Below are positions 8,626-17,298 of a stretch of DNA of 64,000 nt, in pieces. The notes beneath the pieces are model-generated. The model worked only from the letters and a program-made list of their open reading frames with translations, did no database searches and had not been told where the DNA came from. The DNA is from CAYNKA01 sp964397655 (GTDB taxonomy: Bacteria > Spirochaetota > Spirochaetia > DTKZ01): NCBI GenBank assembly GCA_964397655.1, contig CAYNKA010000001.1, forward strand, positions 682,001 through 746,000. Reading direction: 5' to 3'. Numbering within the stretch: position 1 is the stretch's first letter; every line of letters begins with the position of its first letter. Both the position numbers and the translations under genes were made by a program.

Positions 8626-9282
8626 CTAGGGCCGGGACAGAATCCAATTCCGCAGATCGCGGTAATCGATGAACGAGAAATCGGCTTCGGGACGCGGGCT
8701 CTTCCGCCGCGTGAGGTGGGCCGTCCTCATGCCGACGGCCCCGGCCCCGCGGATGTCGTATTCGAGGCTGTTTCCCACGAAAAGAACGCTCTCCGGATCC
8801 GCCCCGAAGAACCGCGCCAGATCGAGAAAGGGCTCGGGGCAGGGCTTGAGGTAGCCGGAATCCTCGCTCGTACGCACGAAATCCCAGAGACCGTCGAGCC
8901 CGAGGAATTCCAGCTTCCTGCCTACGGGGAAATCCGAGAGAACCGCGAGCTTCAGGCCCGAGGCCTTCAAGGCCTCCAGGGTCTCCCTCACGAAGGGGTA
9001 AGGCCGTACTTTCCGGATGATCCGCTCCCACTCTCCGTAGATGTGATTCCGTATCAGCCGCTCGGAGGTTTCCGTATCGATGCCGGAAATACGGGAAAAC
9101 AGCTCGGTCTGGGTCCTTCTGAAGTCGGTAATGGGTCTGATTTCGCGGATCTCGCGCCGCACCCGCGCGAAGGTCCTGAGCGTCGAGAAGTGACGGATCG
9201 CCGAAATCGCGGAGGCGAGATACATGGCCGAATTCGGATACAGGGTACCGTCCACATCGAAGGCCACGACTTGCAAGCTCAT
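8626..9282 (-). CDS. HAD-superfamily hydrolase (subfamily IA phosphatase)
   Basis: Probable small-molecule phosphatase of the haloacid dehalogenase superfamily; substrate unknown. The 218 residues carry motif I DVDGT with the nucleophile Asp9 and the acid Asp11, motif II Ser in LAVLSDFP, the motif III Lys in YLKPCPEPF, and motif IV in VGNSLEYDIRGA. A helical cap sits between motifs I and II. The ATG follows the tonB stop by one base with AGGTGAG as ribosome site, so it is translationally coupled to tonB. Relatives include phosphoglycolate phosphatase and YjjG-like nucleotidases; nothing in the sequence decides between them. Confidence 0.85.
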   Translation of the reverse strand: MSLQVVAFDVDGTLYPNSAMYLASAISAIRHFSTLRTFARVRREIREIRPITDFRRTQTELFSRISGIDTETSERLIRNHIYGEWERIIRKVRPYPFVRETLEALKASGLKLAVLSDFPVGRKLEFLGLDGLWDFVRTSEDSGYLKPCPEPFLDLARFFGADPESVLFVGNSLEYDIRGAGAVGMRTAHLTRRKSPRPEADFSFIDYRDLRNWILSRP

Positions 9283-9283
9283 C

Positions 9284-10405
9284 TCACCTCACATCGTTCA
9301 TCAGGATCTCGAAGGTAACTTCGCCCCTCGAAGTCGCTCCCCGACTGCTGGAAAAACGCCATCGCGCGAGAGCGGTACGTATCTTTTCGGTCACCTTAGT
9401 ATATCGTGTCTCTCCCGATATTTGCAAGCTTGCAGGTTCCACGATCCCCGATTCGCCGATGGAAAAAACGACGGTCAACTCCATCCGGCGCGGCTGCATG
9501 CCGTCGAAATCCCCGGCGTCGAGGACCGGCCGGCTTCCTTCTATGAGAGCGCGTCCTCCGAAATCAGATCCCTTGATGTTCACGCCGCCGCCCGACGACG
9601 GGGTCGTCGGCCGAGGCTGCGGCCGCGGTCCTGCAGCGCCCGGGCCCTCGGGTCCTCGTGCTGAGCCGCCCCCGGGACCGCCGGGGAGTCCCGGTCCCCG
9701 CTCTGCGAGGAGCTTTTCGAGACCGGCGATCCTGGCGTTGAGTTCCTTGAGCCGCTCGGCCTGGGCCGCGGCGACGGGATCCCGCTTCACCTCGTTCGCT
9801 CCCGTCTCGTCCCCGCGCTTGGGGGGAGGTCCGTATCGGGGATTGTCCTTGAACCATTGTTCGAGCTTCTCGGCTTCCTTGTTGAGGAACTCGAGTTCGT
9901 TCCGGACCGCGAGGTCGACGCCTGCGTCCCGGTTCGCCGTGGTGGTCGGCGCCTGCGGCCTGCCCCGGTCCCAGGACGAGGGGTCGGTCATGTCCACGGC
10001 GGGACGGTTCACGCGAGCGAGCGGTCCCGGATCCGCGGCCGCCTTTGCGGGGGCTCCGGCCGGAGGGCTTCCGCCGGATTGCCTTGCGGCCGGGGCAGGC
10101 TTCGCCGCCGCGGGCGCGACGGACTGCTTCGGGTCCGCGGTTTCGCTCTTCCGGATCTCGATGTCGGGTTTGATCTCGGGCTCCGCAGGCAGGGTTGCGG
10201 GCTTCGCCTGTTCGACCCGCGGGACCGCGGGCGGGGGCTCGGGCACGGGAGGAGCCTGGAGTTCCACGATCACGGGCGGGGACACCTTCGGGAAGGGATT
10301 GAAGCCGGCCCAGGGAACGAGATTGAGAAGAAAGAACAGGAGCGCGAAGATCGCCGAAGCGAGGACGACGGAGAGGCCGAGCCTGTCACGGTCCTGGAAA
10401 TACAT
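9284..10405 (-). CDS. TonB-like energy transducer
   Basis: Inner-membrane protein that would carry proton-motive energy from ExbB-ExbD across the periplasm. The 373 residues have one N-terminal membrane helix (about 12-30), a long Pro/Ala-rich periplasmic spacer that includes PPVPEPPPAVPR and many Lys-Pro pairs, and a C-terminal domain of about 90 residues (MELTVVFSIGESGIVEPASLQ, then ALARWRFSS and GEVTFEI) matching the TonB C-terminal fold. It follows exbD by 3 bases. The spacer is unusually long and Gly-rich near residues 235-275. It could equally be called TolA-like, but no tolB or pal lies here. Confidence 0.85.
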   Translation of the reverse strand: MYFQDRDRLGLSVVLASAIFALLFFLLNLVPWAGFNPFPKVSPPVIVELQAPPVPEPPPAVPRVEQAKPATLPAEPEIKPDIEIRKSETADPKQSVAPAAAKPAPAARQSGGSPPAGAPAKAAADPGPLARVNRPAVDMTDPSSWDRGRPQAPTTTANRDAGVDLAVRNELEFLNKEAEKLEQWFKDNPRYGPPPKRGDETGANEVKRDPVAAAQAERLKELNARIAGLEKLLAERGPGLPGGPGGGSARGPEGPGAAGPRPQPRPTTPSSGGGVNIKGSDFGGRALIEGSRPVLDAGDFDGMQPRRMELTVVFSIGESGIVEPASLQISGETRYTKVTEKIRTALARWRFSSSRGATSRGEVTFEILMNDVR

Positions 10406-10408
10406 CGC

Positions 10409-10819
10409 CTACCTCGTTCCGTCCAGGGTCTTCAGCCCCACGCCCCGAAAGCCTTCCCTGCGGAGGACGTCCAGAACCTGCACCATGAGTCGGTAGGAGA
10501 CTTTCTCGTCGCCTTCCACGGTCACCGACGCGACCTTCTCCTTCTGTTCCTTCGGGACCTTCGCGAGCGCGGGGCCGAGGCTCGCGAGACCGTACCGTTC
10601 CTTGTTGAGATAGACCTCGTCCTCGGCGACGATGGTGACCACCCATTTCGAGACCAGGACCGGTTCCGACGTGACCGACTTCGGGAGGCTCAGGTTGAGT
10701 CCCGGCGTCACGATGAAGGTCGAGGCTACCATGAAGAAGAGGATGAGCTGGAAGACCACGTCGATCATGGGGATGAGGTCCATCCCCGCCACCGGTTTGA
10801 GCCTTCGCTTGAATTCCAT
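10409..10819 (-). CDS. exbD: ExbD/TolR-family proton-channel subunit
   Basis: Partner of ExbB in the proton-driven motor that energises TonB. The 136 residues have the family form: short cytoplasmic N-terminus, one membrane helix (about 16-38, PMIDVVFQLILFFMVASTF) with the essential proton-carrying Asp20, and a small periplasmic domain with the motif VTVEGDEKVSYRLMVQVLDVLRREG. It lies 4 bases after exbB and 3 before tonB, an uninterrupted exbB-exbD-tonB set. Confidence 0.93.
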   Translation of the reverse strand: MEFKRRLKPVAGMDLIPMIDVVFQLILFFMVASTFIVTPGLNLSLPKSVTSEPVLVSKWVVTIVAEDEVYLNKERYGLASLGPALAKVPKEQKEKVASVTVEGDEKVSYRLMVQVLDVLRREGFRGVGLKTLDGTR

Positions 10820-10823
10820 GATC

Positions 10824-11456
10824 CTATCCCTTCCTCTCCGCTGTCGTCTCGGAGGTCTTCACGAGCAGGAGGGTCAGGTCCGTGACCCGGTTCTCCAGGC
10901 GGATGATGATGTGGTTCACCCGGTTGACGAGATAATTGTAGAAGACGATGGTCGGGATCGCGACGATGAGGCCGCCCGCCGTGGTGAGCAGCGCTTCCGC
11001 GATCCCGCGGGCGAGGAGGCTCGGGTCGCCGACCGCTCCCATGCTTCCGAGGACGCCGAAAGAACGGATGTTCCCGGTCACGGTACCCAGAAGGCCGAGG
11101 AGGGTCGATATGTTCGCGATGGTCCCGAGCGCCGAAAGGTAACGCTCCAGCCGCGGGATTTCCATGTTCGCAGCGCCGAGGATCGAGTCCTTGATCCTCT
11201 CTTCGGACTGGCCCCGGTGCTCGATTCCCACCTTCATGAGGTTCGTGATCGGCGAGGGATTCGCCTCGCAGATGCTCAGGGCCTCGTCGAAGTGGCCTTT
11301 TTCCATGGCCGACTTCAGCCTGCTCAGCATCTGCTCCTCGTCGATGCGTATCCTCCGGAAATAGAGCAGTCGTTCGATGATGATGACCGTCGCGATGAAC
11401 GCGAGGACGATGATGAGAACCAGGACTATGCCGCCCTTTTCTATCAAATCAAGCAT
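10824..11456 (-). CDS. exbB: ExbB/TolQ/MotA-family proton channel
   Basis: Forms the pentameric channel around ExbD. The 210 residues have three membrane helices (about 8-28, 115-138 and 155-180). The second and third hold the conserved patterns LLGLLGTVTGNIRSF and GIAEALLTTAGGLIVAIPTIVFYNYL, hallmark sequences of the ExbB/TolQ family. It is preceded by a 34-base gap after the beta-barrel gene and is followed closely by exbD. Which outer-membrane partner it drives is unknown, though the barrel gene next door is the obvious candidate. Confidence 0.94.
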   Translation of the reverse strand: MLDLIEKGGIVLVLIIVLAFIATVIIIERLLYFRRIRIDEEQMLSRLKSAMEKGHFDEALSICEANPSPITNLMKVGIEHRGQSEERIKDSILGAANMEIPRLERYLSALGTIANISTLLGLLGTVTGNIRSFGVLGSMGAVGDPSLLARGIAEALLTTAGGLIVAIPTIVFYNYLVNRVNHIIIRLENRVTDLTLLLVKTSETTAERKG

Positions 11457-11490
11457 GTACGCCTCCGCCGGACGAAATCTTCTTCCAAAG

Positions 11491-13083
11491 TTAAAATGAC
11501 AATAGGGTCTTCAGGGTTACTCGGAATCCTTTATCGACGAACGGATCGTGTCTCGTCCTGCCGTCCGTGAGGAGGGGGGCCAGGAGGTCCTCGAAGGAAA
11601 GCGAGAATTCCAGCCCCTCGAGGGGACGGAGGAAGCCGCGCAGGCCGATTTCGGGAAGATCGTTCCCGCTCGACCAGGCGCCCGAGCAGTTCAGACCGTA
11701 ACTCCCCTTCTGCGGGGCGAAATCGAGTGAAATTCTGCCTTCGTGGAGCGGTTCGAACAGGGCCCTTTCGCCGGGGATGTACCGCCACGAACCTGCGAAG
11801 GTCAGTCCGGGCCGGGGAGAGGAACGGATTTCGAGGGAAAGCGGAAAGGACGCGAGATCGTCCTGGGTCACGGGAAAGGCGGCGTCTCCGGAAACGAAGT
11901 CGCCGGCGACGAGCGCGTTCTCGCGGTATTCCGCGTCGAAGGCCAGCTTGACGGAAAACAGGCCGAGGACGGCCCGCGCTTCGACCGACGCGCCGCAGTA
12001 CCAGGTCCTGCCGTCGGCGAGTCCGTTCACGAGGGCGAGGAGAGCCTCCTCCTTCCAAAGGTCGAAATACCTCCATTCCTCGGCCTTTCTCCCCCCTCGG
12101 ACGGAGAAGGAAACCGAGTCTCCAGCGGTCCCCGAGACATCGATTCTGAAAGGAAAGAACGCTCCGTCTTCGTCGTTCCAGGCCGCTCCCGTTTTTCCTT
12201 CGAGATTCCAGCCGTCGGCCGGAGAATATTCCGCGCCCAATCCAGCATCGAGTCTGTTCCCCGGCAGACGCCCGTAGTCGGGCACGGCCCGGTACGACCA
12301 TCCGCCGTCGGCGTAGATGCCGGCTCTCTCGGTTCCGTAACGCACCTTCGCGTTCCCTCGGAGCGAGTATTCCGCGTCCTCCCGGGACAGGACCGTGCCC
12401 GCCGGAAGAGAATAGAGCCGCGAGGCCGCGGCACCGGAAAACGCGCCATGGAGGGTGAAGTCCTCACCCGGCCTGTACGTCGACGAGAAACCGGCGTCGA
12501 AAAATCTGCTGACCGCCGAAACCGCGGCAGCCTTTCCCTGGAGTCCAACCTCTCGTTCCGTGAAGTTCCCTTCGGCGACGGTTTCGCCCGAGGCCCCGCG
12601 GAACACCGCCCTCCCGTCGAGGTTTTCCTCGCGCCCGGAGTATCCGGTCCCGGGGGCGCGGAAGTCCCAGCCGTCGGACCCTTCGTGGGAGAAGCGAAGC
12701 CTGAGGCTGTCCTTCTCGCCCGTCCTGAACAGGGAGAGCGAACCCAGGAGGCTGTTCATGCTCCCAGCGCCGAAGACGCCCTGCGTCACGAGGCTCGAGT
12801 CCGAAACCTTCCCGGCCCCCTCCTCCGAGGCCTGCGGGTGCAGGATGGATTCCGGCAGCGGCGGAACCGGCGGCTCGGACAGGCGAAGGGCCGAGGCGAC
12901 GAACCGGAGTTCGGAACTCCGCGGCAGGATGGCCGGAAAGGTCCGGGCGGAGAGATCGTCGATCGTGAGCACCATGCGGGGAAGGACGATGGCGGGCTCC
13001 TCGGGCCCTTTCGCGTCCTGAGCGGACAAGGCCCCGAACGAAACGAGGAGGATGAAAACGATTCCGAGAATTCTCGACTTCAT
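11491..13083 (-). CDS. Predicted outer-membrane beta-barrel protein, TonB-operon associated
   Basis: Not recognised as a named family. The 530 residues begin with a clear signal peptide ending SFGALSAQ, continue with many alternating, aromatic- and Gly-rich strands such as WSYRAVPDYGRLPGNRLDAG and NLEGKTGAAWNDED, and end in a C-terminal Phe (LKTLLSF), all typical of outer-membrane barrels. No plug domain of a TonB-dependent receptor is visible, yet it sits directly upstream of exbB-exbD-tonB. A region near residues 30-55 (AIVLPRMVLTIDDLSART) could be a TonB-box-like segment; this is inference. It overlaps the preceding TPR gene by 4 bases (ATGA), so the two are translated together. Confidence 0.75.
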   Translation of the reverse strand: MKSRILGIVFILLVSFGALSAQDAKGPEEPAIVLPRMVLTIDDLSARTFPAILPRSSELRFVASALRLSEPPVPPLPESILHPQASEEGAGKVSDSSLVTQGVFGAGSMNSLLGSLSLFRTGEKDSLRLRFSHEGSDGWDFRAPGTGYSGREENLDGRAVFRGASGETVAEGNFTEREVGLQGKAAAVSAVSRFFDAGFSSTYRPGEDFTLHGAFSGAAASRLYSLPAGTVLSREDAEYSLRGNAKVRYGTERAGIYADGGWSYRAVPDYGRLPGNRLDAGLGAEYSPADGWNLEGKTGAAWNDEDGAFFPFRIDVSGTAGDSVSFSVRGGRKAEEWRYFDLWKEEALLALVNGLADGRTWYCGASVEARAVLGLFSVKLAFDAEYRENALVAGDFVSGDAAFPVTQDDLASFPLSLEIRSSPRPGLTFAGSWRYIPGERALFEPLHEGRISLDFAPQKGSYGLNCSGAWSSGNDLPEIGLRGFLRPLEGLEFSLSFEDLLAPLLTDGRTRHDPFVDKGFRVTLKTLLSF

Positions 13084-15938
13084 TTCCGGCCTCCCAGGAG
13101 TTTTTCGCCCTCGCGCGACCAGTCGGAGGCGGGGAAATTCTTCTCGAGGAGATCGACGAGTTTTTCCGCTTCGTCCCTCCTTCCGGCCAGCAGCGTCGTC
13201 TCGACTCCTCGGAGAAGGGATCTTCCCACGAGGTCCTTGCCTGCACCGCTCGCGGCGGCGGCTTCGAGGTACATGGCCGCAGCTCCGGAAAAATCCTGCT
13301 TGCGCCTCTTGAGTTCGCCCTGGAGGAACCGCGCCTCGGCGGCGGACGCAGGATCGTCGGTTTCACGATTCCTTACCTCGGCCAGGAAGGGCTCGGCCTT
13401 GTCGGCATCCCTGCCTTCATAGATGTGGAATCTCGCGAGGTCGAGCAGGGCCGCCCTGCCTGCCGCGGCGGAGGAACCGCCGGCCGCGTTGATGCGGGCC
13501 GTCAGAACCGCCTCTCGTTCGGAAAAGCCTTCCTTCATGTACGCGATTTCGTCCATCTTCCTTTTGACCCCGAAGGCCGCCGCGTCCTGGGGATAGAGGT
13601 TCTGCAGCTCCTGGTATCGTCCGAGCGCCTTGGAGAACTCGCCGGTCGAGGCGTAGACTTCGGCGGAACGCCTGAGCGCGTCGGCTCGGAAGGGGCTCCC
13701 CCGGTACGAGTCGGCGAGCCTCTCCCAGAGCAGAAGCGCCCCGTATTTCTCCCCCCGCTCCGAAGCCGCGATCCCGCCCCAGTAGAGCGAAGCGTCGGCG
13801 AATCTGCCGCCGGGGAAATTCGTGCGGTAATCCGAAAAGGCCCGTTCGGCGTCTTCCCATCGCTTGGCCGAAAAGAGCACCTCCCCGCGCTTGAAGAAGG
13901 CCGCCTCGCGGAGAGGGCTCGTCGGATAGGACGCGATGAACTCGGCGTATTCCCGTTCGGCCGGTCCGTACTCCCCGGACTTCGCGGCGAGACCCGCGTA
14001 TTCGAAGCGGGCCTCGTCCTCCTGCCCGGTTCCCGCGAAGGATACGAATACCCTGCGGTATTCATCGCGCGCCTCCGGAATCCTGCCGAGGGCCTGGAAC
14101 GTCTTCGCGAGGAGGAACACCGCCCTGGCGGCGAGCGTCCTGTCCGGGCCTCCCGAACGGTACGAGACGAGGAACCCGGCGGCCTCGTCGTACCTGCCGA
14201 GGCTGTAGGCGCACCAGGCGGCGTAGTAACCGGCCTGGAAGGAAAGCTCGGGGACCCGGCCGTCGTTCATGCTCCAGCGGAAGCGGGTGAGGGCCTCGCC
14301 GTATTCGCCGAGCCGGAACGAGGCCCAGGCGGAGTAGAAGGTCGCATAAGGGAGAAGCTCTGCGGAGACCTTCACCGAGGCGAGGTCCCGCGAAGCGCCG
14401 CGGTACTCCTTGAGGTTGAGTTCCGCCATTCCTCGGAGGTAGGAAAGCGTCTCCTTCGCGGCCGCGTCGGTCCTGGAGTCCCCGAGGAGCTTTCCTACCC
14501 GTTCCTTCACCGCGGCGTAATCGCCGGACGCAAAGAGGAGCTTCACCGTTTCCGTCGCAGCGGCGACGTCTTCGGGCCTCCGGGCGAGATAGTCCTCGAA
14601 TTTCGCGACCGCCTCCCGCCTCCTTTCGAGGAGGGCGAGAAGCTTGGCCTGGAGGAGCAGCGATTCGGGCTCGTCCGCTTTTCCCGCGACGGCCGCCGCG
14701 AGGGCCTCCGCATACCTTCCGAGGCGGTAGAGGGCGTACGCCCTCGCGTATGTCGCCCGCGGAACGAACTCAGCGGCAGGGCCTCCCGCATCCTCCGAGC
14801 GCAGGAATTCATCGAGCCTCGACTCCGCTTCGCGGTATTTCCCCAGCTCGATTCCGATCTCGCCGAGCCGGAGGAGGACGAGGCCGCTCCTGCCACCCGT
14901 CGAAAGGAAATCGGAAAGCACCTCCTCGGCGTTCGCCCCCCTGCCCGCGGACCGGTTAAGTTCCGCGAGCGCGAGGGCGGCTTCCGCCGGCGGTCTCCTC
15001 GAGCCTCGGCGGTCCCAGGCGAGCCGAAGAAGCACGAAGGCCTCCTCCTCCCTGCCCTCCCGATAGAGCCCGATACCCGCCCTGATCCTGAGATCCTGCA
15101 CCGCGTCCGACGACGGCCCGAGCCGTTCCTCCGCCCTCGCGAGCAGGGCGGATACGCTCTCCGCCTTCCTCGTTCTCAAGTTCAGTTCCAGGGTTCCCAG
15201 GAAGGCCCTGCCCGCGATCTCGCGTTCCGACGCTTCGAGCCTTCCGAAAAGCCTCGCCGCCTCCTCCGTCTTCCCCGAGGCGGCAGAGGCTTCGGCCAGA
15301 AACAGGAGGAACCTGTCCCGCCAGGGGGCTTCGAGGCTTTCCGGAGGATAGGCTTCCGCGAGCCCCAGGATGCGGGCGTGATCCTTTTTCTCCATGAGGA
15401 GGGAGGATAGGAGGACGAGCGGATAGCCCGGAGACTTGGCCGGCCTGCCGAGAAGCTTCGTAAGACTCGCGACGGCCTCGTCCCGTAGGCCCAAGGCCCG
15501 CTCCGAGAGGGCCTTGTGGAGAAGTGCCTGCTCGGCTTCCTCCCCGCCCGGAGACGAGGCGAGAAAGGCCGCGAACTCCGCCGCCGCCTGCCGATGCTCC
15601 CCGAGTTCGCGGAGGGCGAGGCCCTTCCAGAGGGGTACCTGGGCGAAATACGAGGTCGACTTGTATCTCCGTTCGATGCGGAGGAGAAGATCGTAGGAAT
15701 CCCTGAAGCGCTTGAGGCGAAAAAGGATCACGGCCCTGCGAAACTGGGCGTCGGAGGCGAACTCGGAATACGGATACGAGCGGAGAAGCTCGTCGTAGCG
15801 TTCGAGGGCGAGATCGAATCGCCCTTCCGAGAAACGGCTTTCGGCCTGACGGAAGATTTCCTTTCCCTCGTCCTGGGCCGCAGCCTGCATCCCGAGCAGG
15901 AGACTCAGGAGGAGAAACACGAAACACCGTAGTCTCAT
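13080..15938 (-). CDS. Large periplasmic TPR-repeat protein
   Basis: Scaffold-like protein of 952 residues built of tetratricopeptide repeats from about residue 25 to the end, for example AESRFSEGRFDLALERYDEL and ARDEYRRVFVSFAGTGQEDEA. The ATG at 15938 is chosen because the protein then opens with a normal signal peptide (MRLRCFVFLLLSLLLGMQAAAQ); an upstream ATG at 15974 would add 12 residues that spoil it and run into the preceding gene. Repeats of the YbgF/BamD kind occur (YPYSEFASDAQFRRA). It overlaps the barrel gene by 4 bases, which suggests it helps assemble or energise that outer-membrane protein. Confidence 0.82.
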   Translation of the reverse strand: MRLRCFVFLLLSLLLGMQAAAQDEGKEIFRQAESRFSEGRFDLALERYDELLRSYPYSEFASDAQFRRAVILFRLKRFRDSYDLLLRIERRYKSTSYFAQVPLWKGLALRELGEHRQAAAEFAAFLASSPGGEEAEQALLHKALSERALGLRDEAVASLTKLLGRPAKSPGYPLVLLSSLLMEKKDHARILGLAEAYPPESLEAPWRDRFLLFLAEASAASGKTEEAARLFGRLEASEREIAGRAFLGTLELNLRTRKAESVSALLARAEERLGPSSDAVQDLRIRAGIGLYREGREEEAFVLLRLAWDRRGSRRPPAEAALALAELNRSAGRGANAEEVLSDFLSTGGRSGLVLLRLGEIGIELGKYREAESRLDEFLRSEDAGGPAAEFVPRATYARAYALYRLGRYAEALAAAVAGKADEPESLLLQAKLLALLERRREAVAKFEDYLARRPEDVAAATETVKLLFASGDYAAVKERVGKLLGDSRTDAAAKETLSYLRGMAELNLKEYRGASRDLASVKVSAELLPYATFYSAWASFRLGEYGEALTRFRWSMNDGRVPELSFQAGYYAAWCAYSLGRYDEAAGFLVSYRSGGPDRTLAARAVFLLAKTFQALGRIPEARDEYRRVFVSFAGTGQEDEARFEYAGLAAKSGEYGPAEREYAEFIASYPTSPLREAAFFKRGEVLFSAKRWEDAERAFSDYRTNFPGGRFADASLYWGGIAASERGEKYGALLLWERLADSYRGSPFRADALRRSAEVYASTGEFSKALGRYQELQNLYPQDAAAFGVKRKMDEIAYMKEGFSEREAVLTARINAAGGSSAAAGRAALLDLARFHIYEGRDADKAEPFLAEVRNRETDDPASAAEARFLQGELKRRKQDFSGAAAMYLEAAAASGAGKDLVGRSLLRGVETTLLAGRRDEAEKLVDLLEKNFPASDWSREGEKLLGGRK

Positions 15939-15966
15939 ACCCTCCAGAATACCCCAGGGATGTCGA

Positions 15967-17298
15967 TTATTCAATCGAAGCCGGGAGAAATGTTCCTATC
16001 ACAGGTGGGACGAAGTCCGCATCCGCCCGCACGCGGACGAGGTGGATGAAATCGTAGGTATAGCGCTTCATGAAGGCGTCGACCGGGGTTTCGACGTTCC
16101 GCTCCATGACGGAAAGCCCGAAATTCCCCTTGGCGTCGAAATACGGGAAAAAAACCGCGAGATGGACGTGCTGGAGCAGGACCGGATTCCTGCCGGCCTG
16201 CCTGCAGACCGACCCGATGTAGAAGTTTCCGGGCTCGGTCACCGCCAGGTAATGCAGGATCGCCTTCAGGTCCTCGGCAGGAAACCCGATGTCCTTCTTG
16301 TACTTCCAGAACGGCAGATTCCTGACGTCCTGGGAATCCGCCGCCGCCGTTTCGGGAAGGGAATCGAGCGAGGCGAGCGCGGTCGCGATGTTTCTCGACC
16401 AATCGAGCCCGAAAAAGGGATCCCTGGCATCCTCGAACTTCCTCGAGATCGGATTGCCGCGCAGCTCCTCCCGCTTCCTCTTGAGGGATCCGATGTCGAG
16501 GTATTTTCCCGTCCTGACGCGGTGGATGCCGTCCGCCACCCACTTCACGAAACCGGAGCAGTTGAAGCCCGGCAGCCTCTCCTGAGGGGCGAGGCTTTCG
16601 ATGAAGACGAGCCTGCCGTTCTCGTCCATGGCGCCGTCCTCCGCGTCGGGAAGGCCGGGAAGCGCGGCCCGTATCTTCTCCGCCATGGAAACGACGCCGC
16701 GGTAGAATTTCGGCTCCACCGCGGGCACCAGCGTCTCCCAGCTCACGGTCCCTTTCGTGAGCTCGACGATTTCTTCGAAGCCGCTCGTCAGCACGTCCTG
16801 GAATCTCATGCCCATCGGTACGTCCCGGTAGACGAGGCGGTCGTAGAGATAGACGTCCATCACGGTCCGTTCTCCCATCGGGAAGATGCGGAGGAAGGTA
16901 CCGGAATCGGATTGATAGAAAATCTTGACCTGGACGAACGCTCCGTCCGCGAGGTTCCGTTTGACGACCCAGCTTCCCTTGGAGGACACGGGAAACGCGC
17001 CTCTCTCCTCGTTCAGGAACAAAATATAGAAAGAATCACCGTTCTTCCTCACCTCCGCGGCCACCCTCCCCTCGGTCCCCTTCTGGGAGAAGACCCTGCG
17101 GCGGAATTTCAGCACCTCGGAGGTCGGGGCCAACACGAGATCCCTGAGACCTTCCCGGATCTCCCTGTTTTCCCTGATCGCGAGACGGGAAAGGTCGATG
17201 GCGGAAGCCCTCACCGCGTCCCATTGATAGGCATGAAGCGAAAATGCTCCGGCGATGAGGAACTGAACCGCGAAAAACGCACGAATCTTCTGTTTCAT
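15967..17298 (-). CDS. Exported protein with a divergent NlpC/P60-type cysteine domain
   Basis: Secreted protein of 443 residues, not assigned by name. The ATG at 17298 overlaps the merR stop (ATGA) and gives a signal peptide ending FSLHA; longer readings add an implausible acidic lead. Residues 1-200 are mixed alpha/beta of unknown type. The C-terminal part holds FNCSGFVKWVADG with Cys247 and, later, LLQHVHLAVFFPYFD with His377 and His379. This is the Cys...His order and local pattern of NlpC/P60 peptidoglycan hydrolases (DCSGFVxW...HVGIYxG), here with a long insertion of about 130 residues. Cell-wall or other amide hydrolysis is an inference from these motifs. Confidence 0.7.
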   Translation of the reverse strand: MKQKIRAFFAVQFLIAGAFSLHAYQWDAVRASAIDLSRLAIRENREIREGLRDLVLAPTSEVLKFRRRVFSQKGTEGRVAAEVRKNGDSFYILFLNEERGAFPVSSKGSWVVKRNLADGAFVQVKIFYQSDSGTFLRIFPMGERTVMDVYLYDRLVYRDVPMGMRFQDVLTSGFEEIVELTKGTVSWETLVPAVEPKFYRGVVSMAEKIRAALPGLPDAEDGAMDENGRLVFIESLAPQERLPGFNCSGFVKWVADGIHRVRTGKYLDIGSLKRKREELRGNPISRKFEDARDPFFGLDWSRNIATALASLDSLPETAAADSQDVRNLPFWKYKKDIGFPAEDLKAILHYLAVTEPGNFYIGSVCRQAGRNPVLLQHVHLAVFFPYFDAKGNFGLSVMERNVETPVDAFMKRYTYDFIHLVRVRADADFVPPVIGTFLPASIE

